From Bacteroidota bacterium (GTDB lineage Bacteria; Bacteroidota; Bacteroidia; Flavobacteriales_D; Crocinitomicaceae), in contig VGMK01000003.1 of the NCBI GenBank assembly GCA_016866375.1, positions 1 to 32,301 of the forward strand: 32,301 nt of DNA, written 5' to 3'. How positions within the stretch are numbered: position 1 is the first letter of the stretch; each line of letters starts with the position of its first letter. The position numbers and the translations under genes were made by a program. The notes beneath the pieces were generated by a model. The model was not told where the DNA came from, did not search any database, and worked only from the letters and a program-made list of their open reading frames with translations. Below, one piece after another: positions 16,507 through 22,942 of the stretch.

Positions 16507-16514
16507 CAAAACTA
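16507..16514 (-). promoter_or_regulatory. -7 element of the beta-helix lipoprotein gene
   Basis: The minus strand reads TAGTTTTG, a perfect TAnnTTTG, 15 bases before the ATG at 16491. No TTTG is found at the -33 distance. It is back-to-back with the operon promoter at 16551-16583. Confidence 0.4.
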
Positions 16515-16550
16515 CATTTTATTCTAATAAATTCCTTCTTAATAAAATTA

Positions 16551-16583
16551 TTTGGTACCTTTTTTGAACCTATTTTAACTTTG
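16551..16583 (+). promoter_or_regulatory. Bacteroidetes housekeeping promoter of the sigma-factor operon
   Basis: TTTG (16551-16554), a 21-base spacer, then TAACTTTG (16576-16583): both elements are perfect matches to the TTTG / TAnnTTTG consensus with correct spacing. Transcription should start near 16588-16590, leaving about 20 bases before the ATG at 16610. This also rules out the GTG at 16583 as the translation start, since it is part of the -7 element. Confidence 0.75.
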
Positions 16584-16609
16584 TGTGTACTCGACAAAAA
16601 TTAAATGCA

Positions 16610-17833
16610 ATGAAATACTTTTTATTCTTTCTAATTTCCTTGACAAACTTCTTTTTGTTTTCTCAAGTTGAAAAACAATCAAATACGAATAAAGAGCCTA
16701 ATAATAATGTTGCGCCATCGGTTAATGGAAAATTCAACTCAGTAAATAACAGCAACTCAACGTATTTAGGGACACAACCTGTAGCAACTGATTCAGTTCA
16801 ATTTAAAAATGATGCAAAAGTAAGTAAAGCTAAACAGAACAAAGATCAAGCTACACGCAAGTCAGAAAACACTGAAAAAAAATCTTCACAATTGAACAGT
16901 ACATATAGTAATTATAGTTCGGTTCAAAAGAAAGCAAAAACGCAGTCTACACAGCGTTCCCCTACAGAGGAACAACAATCACAAATCAATCAGTTAGCAG
17001 AGGATATGATTACCATTGATCCAAATTCGGTAGAGGCGAACATTGGTTATTACGAAGCTGGAAATTACGATATAAAACGTTCTTCTTATATTGATAATGC
17101 GTCTAAGATTTCACCGAATCATCCTGATGTATTGAAATATAAGGTTGCAAATGCCATAATTCTCCAAGATACAGCAGAAGCAAAAGTAAACTTGAATGCT
17201 ATGGCAGCTCAGCAAGTACTTACGCCTGAAATACAGCTTTACGGTCAAGACATTGTGCAATCGGCATGTGGAAATAGCATCTTGATTACTCATGGATTTA
17301 TGGATAATTATGGTGCTACATTCAGCCAAATCAATAATACGGCGCATTGCGATCATGACCTTACAATCGTTTCTTTAGACTTTTTACAAAGTGAAACCTA
17401 CCGGGAAGTATTAAAACAAAAGGGTTATCAATTACCTACCAATGAGAAAGTTGATGTTGTCTACTTAAAAGATTTTTGTGAGAAAAACGAGGAGAAAAAA
17501 ATCGCTTTGAGCATGACTATTCCTAAACCTTATTTAGAGCCGCTAGTTCCTAAATTATCGCCCTTTGGAATTGTTTTTGAATACAGAGCCTCCCCGGAAC
17601 GTACTTTTAATGAAGTTGAATATTGTTGGAATGAAAAGTTGAATAAGAAAAGCATTCGAGGTTACTCGTCTCCAACGAGTAATTCTTTGGCTGCTAATTA
17701 TCTTCCAGCCATGTTTTATCTCTTGAATTATTACCGCGACACTGGTCAACTGAAAAAACAAGCCGAAATGGAAGGTGAAATAGAATTTGTGAAACAAAAA
17801 GCAGGTTTGCTTCAAAAGAAAAAAGGCTATTAG
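16610..17833 (+). CDS. Secreted protein: low-complexity linker, TPR-like segment and DUF2723-tail-like domain
   Basis: A 407-aa exported protein. A signal peptide occupies about residues 1-19 (cleaved near LFSQ). Residues 20-125 are an Asn/Ser/Gln/Lys-rich disordered linker. Residues 126-205 have TPR-like spacing (AEDMITIDPNSVEANIGYY, DNASKISPNHPDVLKY). From residue 218 the order of motifs follows the soluble C-terminal part of DUF2723/GT117 glycosyltransferases as I recall it: GNSILITHGFMDNY, LTIVSLDFLQSETYREVLK, EKKIALSMTIPKPYLEPLVP, then a KLNKKSIRG segment and a C-terminal helix pair. The glycosyltransferase membrane part is absent. The gene is the first of an operon; its TAG stop overlaps the GTG start of the sigma factor by one base. 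Homology to DUF2723 is a pattern judgement, not a search result. Confidence 0.8.
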   Translation: MKYFLFFLISLTNFFLFSQVEKQSNTNKEPNNNVAPSVNGKFNSVNNSNSTYLGTQPVATDSVQFKNDAKVSKAKQNKDQATRKSENTEKKSSQLNSTYSNYSSVQKKAKTQSTQRSPTEEQQSQINQLAEDMITIDPNSVEANIGYYEAGNYDIKRSSYIDNASKISPNHPDVLKYKVANAIILQDTAEAKVNLNAMAAQQVLTPEIQLYGQDIVQSACGNSILITHGFMDNYGATFSQINNTAHCDHDLTIVSLDFLQSETYREVLKQKGYQLPTNEKVDVVYLKDFCEKNEEKKIALSMTIPKPYLEPLVPKLSPFGIVFEYRASPERTFNEVEYCWNEKLNKKSIRGYSSPTSNSLAANYLPAMFYLLNYYRDTGQLKKQAEMEGEIEFVKQKAGLLQKKKGY

Positions 17834-18420
17834 TGAAAATATTCCGCCGGAAATATAGTGATTGGACTGACGAAGCGCTCATGGAGGCTTTGCAGAAGGG
17901 AGACAAACATTCCTTCGATGAATTGTACAAACGTTATGCGGGAATATTAAAAGGTTATTTCGAAAAAATGTTGTGGCGAGATTCTTTAAAGGCAGAAGAC
18001 ATGTTACACGATTTATTTGCTAAGATTATCCGAAATCCGGGCTATTTTGATACCCAGAAATCGTTTCGCACTTGGGTCTTTTCTGTAGCAGGAAATATGT
18101 GTAAAAACGAATACAAGAAAGCGGAAGTGCGCAAGAATATGACCAATGGAATCGATGACAAACAACAAGTGATAGGTCCATCGAATGTGTTTAATCAAGT
18201 TTACGATTTGCAGTTTAAAGAGGCATTTGAACATAGCTTAGCGCAATTAGACGACAAACATAAGGAAGTATTCGTTCTGAGACATTTTGAAGGATTATCG
18301 ATGAAGGAAATTGGAGAGGTTATGGAGCTGAATGAAGGAACAGTTAAGTCGAGACTTTTTTACGCGACTAAACAATTAGCAGAACAATTAAAAGTATTTA
18401 ATCCAAGCTTAACATTATAA
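17833..18420 (+). CDS. ECF-type RNA polymerase sigma factor (sigma-70 family)
   Basis: A 195-aa group IV sigma factor. Region 2 covers about residues 22-90 (SFDELYKRYAGIL, the DMLHDLFAKII core-binding helix, then FRTWVFSVAGNMCKNEYKKA for the -10 element). Region 4 covers about 130-185 (LDDKHKEVFVLRHFEGLSMKEIGEVM then ELNEGTVKSRLFYATKQL, a helix-turn-helix for the -35 element). Regions 1 and 3 are missing, as in all ECF factors. The start is GTG at 17833, overlapping the TAG of the preceding gene; the first ATG (17881) would cut off the start of region 2. The anti-sigma candidate begins 2 bases after its stop. Confidence 0.92.
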   Translation: MKIFRRKYSDWTDEALMEALQKGDKHSFDELYKRYAGILKGYFEKMLWRDSLKAEDMLHDLFAKIIRNPGYFDTQKSFRTWVFSVAGNMCKNEYKKAEVRKNMTNGIDDKQQVIGPSNVFNQVYDLQFKEAFEHSLAQLDDKHKEVFVLRHFEGLSMKEIGEVMELNEGTVKSRLFYATKQLAEQLKVFNPSLTL

Positions 18421-18422
18421 TT

Positions 18423-19100
18423 ATGGAAAAGGAATTAATTGAAATTGTAAAGACAAAAAAATTCGTGGAGTTGAGTAGTTCTGAAAGAGCTATCTTGCAA
18501 GAATGGATTCAAACGGAAGAGGATTTTGAGGCGATGAAGTTCCTTTATGTGGGGATGGAGGATATGTTGGAGGAAAACTATCCAAGTGAAAACGTTAAGA
18601 GTAGTCTCGATAAGTTATTCGCAGAAACGCATCCACAACCGAGTTTGTTTGCAGGATTACTCCTTTTCTTATTTCCTCCTCAGAAATCAATTTGGTTCAA
18701 ACCAGGTTTTCAAATTGGAACATCTTTAGCGTTCGCCTTTTTCATTTTCTATGCGCTTTCACCCGCTCAGGACTTTCAAAAAGACGAAGTACAACCTTTA
18801 ACAGCTGAGCTTAAAAAGGAAGAAATTAATAGAGCAAAAAAACAAGATGAAAAGAAAACCGAATTATCGGCACCGAAAGAAGTTGAGGTAAAACCAATGA
18901 AAGTCAATCCAAATCAAACTTTGGTTCGAAATGAAGTTTCCGTGACTGTTGCGGAAGGATATGTTGCTGCTGAGAGTTCAATGTTGTTCGATGATAATAA
19001 ACGTGAAGATTTTGTGATAAATACAATCAACAGCGCCGTGGTAATTCCAACCATGAAAGGAAATGAAAATTTGTTGGAATATTTATCTGCAACGTATTGA
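18423..19100 (+). CDS. Probable membrane-anchored anti-sigma factor, non-canonical
   Basis: A 225-aa protein with one clear transmembrane helix at about residues 95-113 (QIGTSLAFAFFIFYALSP) and a short hydrophobic patch at about 75-85. The cytoplasmic part (1-75) is helical, beginning MEKELIEIVKTKKFVELSSSERA; no zinc-binding HxxxCxxC motif of the ZAS anti-sigma class is present. After the membrane come a Lys/Glu-rich linker (about 117-160) and a periplasmic tail (VTVAEGYVAAESSM, INSAVVIPTM). The anti-sigma role is inferred from position (2 bases after the ECF sigma gene) and from the cytoplasm-TM-periplasm layout. The stop TGA directly abuts the TCA (TGA on the other strand) of the convergent gene. 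Confidence 0.75.
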   Translation: MEKELIEIVKTKKFVELSSSERAILQEWIQTEEDFEAMKFLYVGMEDMLEENYPSENVKSSLDKLFAETHPQPSLFAGLLLFLFPPQKSIWFKPGFQIGTSLAFAFFIFYALSPAQDFQKDEVQPLTAELKKEEINRAKKQDEKKTELSAPKEVEVKPMKVNPNQTLVRNEVSVTVAEGYVAAESSMLFDDNKREDFVINTINSAVVIPTMKGNENLLEYLSATY

Positions 19101-19865
19101 TCAGTACTGAAGGATAAAATGCTCCTTGGCTTGATCAGGTTTCTTGACTAAAATACCAACTCGGAATAAATCAATACTTACATGGTATTTTTTATCGGTA
19201 CTAAGCTTTTTCCATGCATCGAACATAGATTTACTCCATCGAATATCGTCCAAAATTAGTAGTGTGTTGTCGTGTGTTTGGTCGTCTAATAGTCTCAAAT
19301 ATCGGAGTAAATACTCTCCATCGTGATGCCCATCAATAAAAATTAAATCATAAGAATTCTTTACTTCTTGTAAGCAAAAAGCCTCAAAAGAACTTAAAAT
19401 AAAATTTACATTTGGATTTTTTAGTGGGAAGTTTTTTAGTGTAAATGCATGTGTGTTTTTACATCCTTCAACAGTTGTAATTTCAGCGCTTTTAGAGGCA
19501 AGATGCATTTGTAAAGTTCCAACTCCCAAAGATGTTCCAAATTCTACTATTTTCTCCGGCTTATAATGCTTAACAAGTAAATATAACAACTTGCCATATT
19601 TCCCCTTGGAACTGCTCAATGCAAACATATCTTTTATTCGTCGTGTTTTTTTTAACAATTTTGAACCGGCCCCAAATTCGTTAAACTCAATTTCGATATC
19701 ACATCTCTGTAAAAAGTTATGGTATTCATTCGCTTGATTAAGCTCTTTAGAATTCAACTTGTTCTTGAGCACCTTTTCAACGAAATCATAAACAAAGGGA
19801 GAGTGAATTCCATGTCTTCCTTTTGCTTGCCATTTATATTTTATAAATTCGTAGAGTAAATTCAC
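19101..19865 (-). CDS. Class I SAM-dependent methyltransferase
   Basis: A 254-aa cytoplasmic methyltransferase. The SAM-binding motif I is IVEFGTSLG (106-114) after strand EKIV; the acidic residue after strand 2 is in TTVEG; the post-motif FIDGHHDGEYLL (176-187) recalls the metal-assisted O-methyltransferase family 3 (COMT/CCoAOMT-like). The N-terminus GRHGIHSPFVYDFVE (16-30) is a conserved Bacteroidetes feature of this group as I recall it. The substrate is unknown. It faces DUF4301 across only 41 bases and converges with the anti-sigma gene with no gap. Confidence 0.87.
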   Translation of the reverse strand: MNLLYEFIKYKWQAKGRHGIHSPFVYDFVEKVLKNKLNSKELNQANEYHNFLQRCDIEIEFNEFGAGSKLLKKTRRIKDMFALSSSKGKYGKLLYLLVKHYKPEKIVEFGTSLGVGTLQMHLASKSAEITTVEGCKNTHAFTLKNFPLKNPNVNFILSSFEAFCLQEVKNSYDLIFIDGHHDGEYLLRYLRLLDDQTHDNTLLILDDIRWSKSMFDAWKKLSTDKKYHVSIDLFRVGILVKKPDQAKEHFILQY

Positions 19866-19906
19866 AATACAAATAAACGAAAAAGCCTCTTATTCAATTA
19901 CGCACG

Positions 19907-21289
19907 ATGCGCGAGGATCAAACAATAATTTTACAACGCTCACAAATAAAAAAAGGTAATCCTTTGTTATCACTTGATCGTCCTTGCGGTTTAGGCGACG
20001 GAATTATTCGATTTACCGAGGCCGAAAAAAAAGCCTTTGAGGTATATTTTGAACAAACAGAAAGGTCTTGTTGCTACTTTGTTCCAGCCTCGGGATCTGG
20101 TTCTCGTATGTTTGATTTCTTATATGACTATTTGGAAATACAGAGCGAACAAAATCGGGAGCGTCTTGAACTTTTTTTAGCAAACGTTCGTGACTTTGCT
20201 TTTTTTCAAAAATTACCTGAAGAGCTGCAACGCGCGGTTTTGGACTCGTCTATTGATAAAGTTCAACTTATTCGTTATTTACTTAGCGATACAGGAATGA
20301 ATTTTGGCAACATACCCAAGGGCTTGATACCTTTCCATCACATGCCACCTTTCGTTTTGAATCCATTTCAAGAACACGTTCTTCAGGGATTAAAAATTAC
20401 ATCAGAAATGCGATTTCATTTCACAATACAACCCAATTTTCGACGACAAATTATCGAGTCCATTAAACAAGTAGCGCAAATTGTCACAAAGACGGTGGAC
20501 TTAAATTTTTCGGTTCAGGATCCGAAAACCGATGCATATGTATTTGATGAACTTCTTGTCCTCGAAAAAGATAACCGCGGTGAAACCATTCGACTTCCTG
20601 CAGGGCACGGTGCACTTTTGGGCAATTTACAAACCATTCAAGAAGATTTAATTTTTGTGAAAAATATAGATAATGTTCAGCCTTACCGAAATTCTGAGAA
20701 GAGTACTCGTTATTTTAAGGCATTAGCTGGGTTACTCCTGCAGGTGAAGCAAGAATTAAAGGATGCTTTGGATACTCAAAATTTAACAAGAATAAAATCG
20801 CTTTCAAAAAAGTATTTTCTCTTTACAGAGGGGGAGTTTTCTGCACATGAAGGAGATTTGAATAAGTTAATTCACAGGCCAATTCGAGTGTGCGGTATGG
20901 TAAAAAATCAGGGACAACCTGGAGGAGGGCCCTATTATGTTGATATTGGGGGTATTCTTAAAAAACAAATTGTCGAAAGGGTTCAAATAGCATCAGATCA
21001 TCATAATTCAAAACTCATGCTGAGCAGTACTCATTTCAATCCTGTATTTATGGTATTGGATATACACGGTTCGGACGGCCAAAAATTCGATTTATCGGAG
21101 TTTCGGAATGAGGAGCATTATTTCGTAGTTGAAAAATCTCAAAAGGGTAAAACCGTAAGTTTCGTAGAGTATCCGGGGCTTTGGAATGGATCCATGGAAA
21201 ATTGGATTACTTTGTTTGTTGAAATTCCAAATGAAATTTTCAGTCCAGTTAAAACGGTGCTAGATTTATTAGAGAGCGCTCATCAATAG
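19907..21289 (+). CDS. DUF4301 family protein, nucleotidyltransferase-like
   Basis: A 460-aa cytoplasmic protein of the DUF4301 family, recognised from its conserved blocks: MNFGNIPKGLIPFH (131-144), HFTIQPNF, FSVQDPKTD (201-209), RVCGMVKNQGQPGGGPYYVD and YPGLWNGSMENWITLFVE. No function is established for the family. I see three motifs that parallel UDP-sugar pyrophosphorylases: SGSGSRMF (62-69, like GGxGTR), PAGHGALLGNL (231-241, like PxGHGD/GNGG) and FVKNIDNV (250-257, like the metal-binding VDN). It may transfer a nucleotide to a sugar phosphate; that is inference. The next gene begins 28 bases downstream in the same direction. Confidence 0.88.
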   Translation: MREDQTIILQRSQIKKGNPLLSLDRPCGLGDGIIRFTEAEKKAFEVYFEQTERSCCYFVPASGSGSRMFDFLYDYLEIQSEQNRERLELFLANVRDFAFFQKLPEELQRAVLDSSIDKVQLIRYLLSDTGMNFGNIPKGLIPFHHMPPFVLNPFQEHVLQGLKITSEMRFHFTIQPNFRRQIIESIKQVAQIVTKTVDLNFSVQDPKTDAYVFDELLVLEKDNRGETIRLPAGHGALLGNLQTIQEDLIFVKNIDNVQPYRNSEKSTRYFKALAGLLLQVKQELKDALDTQNLTRIKSLSKKYFLFTEGEFSAHEGDLNKLIHRPIRVCGMVKNQGQPGGGPYYVDIGGILKKQIVERVQIASDHHNSKLMLSSTHFNPVFMVLDIHGSDGQKFDLSEFRNEEHYFVVEKSQKGKTVSFVEYPGLWNGSMENWITLFVEIPNEIFSPVKTVLDLLESAHQ

Positions 21290-21316
21290 CGGAATGATTA
21301 TTGAACCGAAAAACAG

Positions 21317-22222
21317 ATGCGCATTTTATTGGTTCTGCTCATATTCACGTTTAATGCAAATTCTCAATGGAGTTTAAATGAAAGAGTACCCACACAGGTC
21401 GGAATTGTGGTGGATATTGGCTCACATGAAAATGAAATCGGTTTAGAAATTAAATCATCCTACGTGTTAGCATTTTCTCAATTCCAAGCAGGAGGAAGAT
21501 TGTCTTACGTCTTGAACTCTTTCGGTAAGCGTTTACATTTTATAGATTCACGAATTTTTTTAGGCGCTTCAATTTTGGGTGGTAAAACATGTTCAACTAT
21601 TGAAATAGATCCTATTATTAACAATTTAAGTAATAATTCAGCCTTTAGAAATTCTCTGGGATTCTCTTATTTATGGTACTTTGATACAAAAGGAACTTCG
21701 CAGCGTTCTGGTGCTTTTGGTCTCACACTTAATAAATGGTCCGTGTATCTTGAAAACGATGTTTTTGGAGGTCAATCCGAGGACAGGTATAGAACAGCAC
21801 ATTTTGTGACGACTTTCCGAAAAGAGTTAATGAGATTTCAATTTGGTTTAAACATTTGGACAGGAGAATCTCGTGGAACCGCATGGCTACGAAACAATCC
21901 TGAATTTTGTAAAAATGGGTATAAAGATTTATCAAGATTGCCTTATGGAAAGACCAGTGCAGGGATAATTTATGGAAGCGTTCAATATGATCAGGGAACA
22001 GTTCCTATAAGGATAAAGTTTGGAATGGATAGTGAAGAAGTAAGGCATGTTTTTCAAAACAGGATTATTCATGATTTATGTTGGCTTCCAAAATGGGCGC
22101 CTCATAACACACCACACTATCCGCGATTAAATGAGGAAGGTCTACCAGTGTTCAATTCAAATGAAAGAAGAAATGATTTACCTTTTATTCAGTTTTCGAG
22201 CGGAGGAATGTGGTCTGAATAA
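21317..22222 (+). CDS. Secreted protein with a polymorphic toxin type 23 (BTD23-like) domain
   Basis: A 301-aa protein with a short signal peptide (residues about 1-16, cleaved at NANSQ). The body is rich in beta strands and aromatics. Three blocks match what I recall of the bacterial polymorphic toxin type 23 domain: a DRYRTAHF segment at about 155-162, a glycine-containing FGLNIWTGESRG strand, and SEEVRHVFQNRIIHD at about 239-253. The last is the most characteristic. No N-terminal delivery module (Rhs, LXG, PAAR) or T9SS tail is present, so it is a stand-alone domain. The toxin label is by family name only; many members in Bacteroidetes may be outer-membrane-associated proteins. Neighbours are DUF4301 and an Fe-S carrier gene, neither of which looks like an immunity gene. 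Confidence 0.65.
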   Translation: MRILLVLLIFTFNANSQWSLNERVPTQVGIVVDIGSHENEIGLEIKSSYVLAFSQFQAGGRLSYVLNSFGKRLHFIDSRIFLGASILGGKTCSTIEIDPIINNLSNNSAFRNSLGFSYLWYFDTKGTSQRSGAFGLTLNKWSVYLENDVFGGQSEDRYRTAHFVTTFRKELMRFQFGLNIWTGESRGTAWLRNNPEFCKNGYKDLSRLPYGKTSAGIIYGSVQYDQGTVPIRIKFGMDSEEVRHVFQNRIIHDLCWLPKWAPHNTPHYPRLNEEGLPVFNSNERRNDLPFIQFSSGGMWSE

Positions 22223-22235
22223 TTTTATTATTGCG

Positions 22236-22243
22236 TAATTTTG
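22236..22243 (+). promoter_or_regulatory. -7 element of the Nfu-type gene
   Basis: TAATTTTG is a perfect TAnnTTTG, 12 bases before the ATG at 22256. No good TTTG is found at the -33 distance. The predicted leader is under ten bases. Confidence 0.4.
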
Positions 22244-22255
22244 TGAAAAAAAGAA

Positions 22256-22849
22256 ATGAACATTCCTGTAACCCTATATACCGAAATGACTCCCAACCCA
22301 ACAACTATGAAATTTGTTGCGAATAAGTATATTTTAACAGTAGGAGATTCTGTAGAATTTTCTTCCCAGTCGGAAGCGAAAGGATTTTCTCCTCTGGCGG
22401 AGGAATTATTTAAGTTTCCATTTGTTCAGGGTGTTTTTATTGCTGCAAATTTTGTCACTATTACCAAAACGGATAATGTACCATGGGATTTCATTACTAT
22501 GGAACTGAGAGAATTCATTAAATCGTGGATATCTGAAGGAAAAGAAATACTGACTCAAATGCCAATTCCCAAGGAAAAATCAGAGTCAACATATGCAAAA
22601 AAACCTTTTCTTCCTACGGAGTTTGACGTTCCAATTCGTAATTTATTAGATGAATATGTGAGGCCTGCTGTTGAAAACGATGGAGGAGCTATCGATTATG
22701 TGGGATTTGAAAATGGAACTGTTACATTACTATTGAAAGGCTCTTGTGCAGGTTGTCCATCCTCTACCGCAACATTAAAGGGAGGAATTGAGAATTTGTT
22801 AAAGCAACATTTGCCGGAGGTAAAAGAGGTCGTTGCGTTTAATGCATAA
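22256..22849 (+). CDS. Nfu-type iron-sulfur cluster carrier protein
   Basis: A 197-aa cytoplasmic protein that carries [4Fe-4S] clusters to client enzymes. The N-terminal Nfu_N domain is marked by TEMTPNPTTMKFVANK (9-24), as in mitochondrial NFU1. A linker follows (about 97-122), then the C-terminal NifU domain (about 123-197) with the cluster-binding CAGC (Cys164, Cys167) in KGSCAGCPSSTATLKGGIEN. The domain pair and length are those of NFU1-like proteins and differ from three-domain NifU. A likely client in this window is aconitase. Confidence 0.93.
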   Translation: MNIPVTLYTEMTPNPTTMKFVANKYILTVGDSVEFSSQSEAKGFSPLAEELFKFPFVQGVFIAANFVTITKTDNVPWDFITMELREFIKSWISEGKEILTQMPIPKEKSESTYAKKPFLPTEFDVPIRNLLDEYVRPAVENDGGAIDYVGFENGTVTLLLKGSCAGCPSSTATLKGGIENLLKQHLPEVKEVVAFNA

Positions 22850-22942
22850 ACAATGCAAATTTTTCATTTTTTTCAGAAAATATTTGTGATTTTTTTGTAA
22901 ATTTAGCTAAACAAGTCAGATTGAGTTGTTGTTTTAGACGGA

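Noticed and set aside
16583..16609. GTG start nine codons upstream of the secreted protein gene
   Set aside because: The GTG is part of the perfect -7 promoter element, and the signal peptide begins properly at the ATG at 16610.
16670..16960. Asn/Ser/Lys-rich repeat region as possible tandem repeats
   Set aside because: The composition is biased, but I find no regular repeat unit in the DNA.
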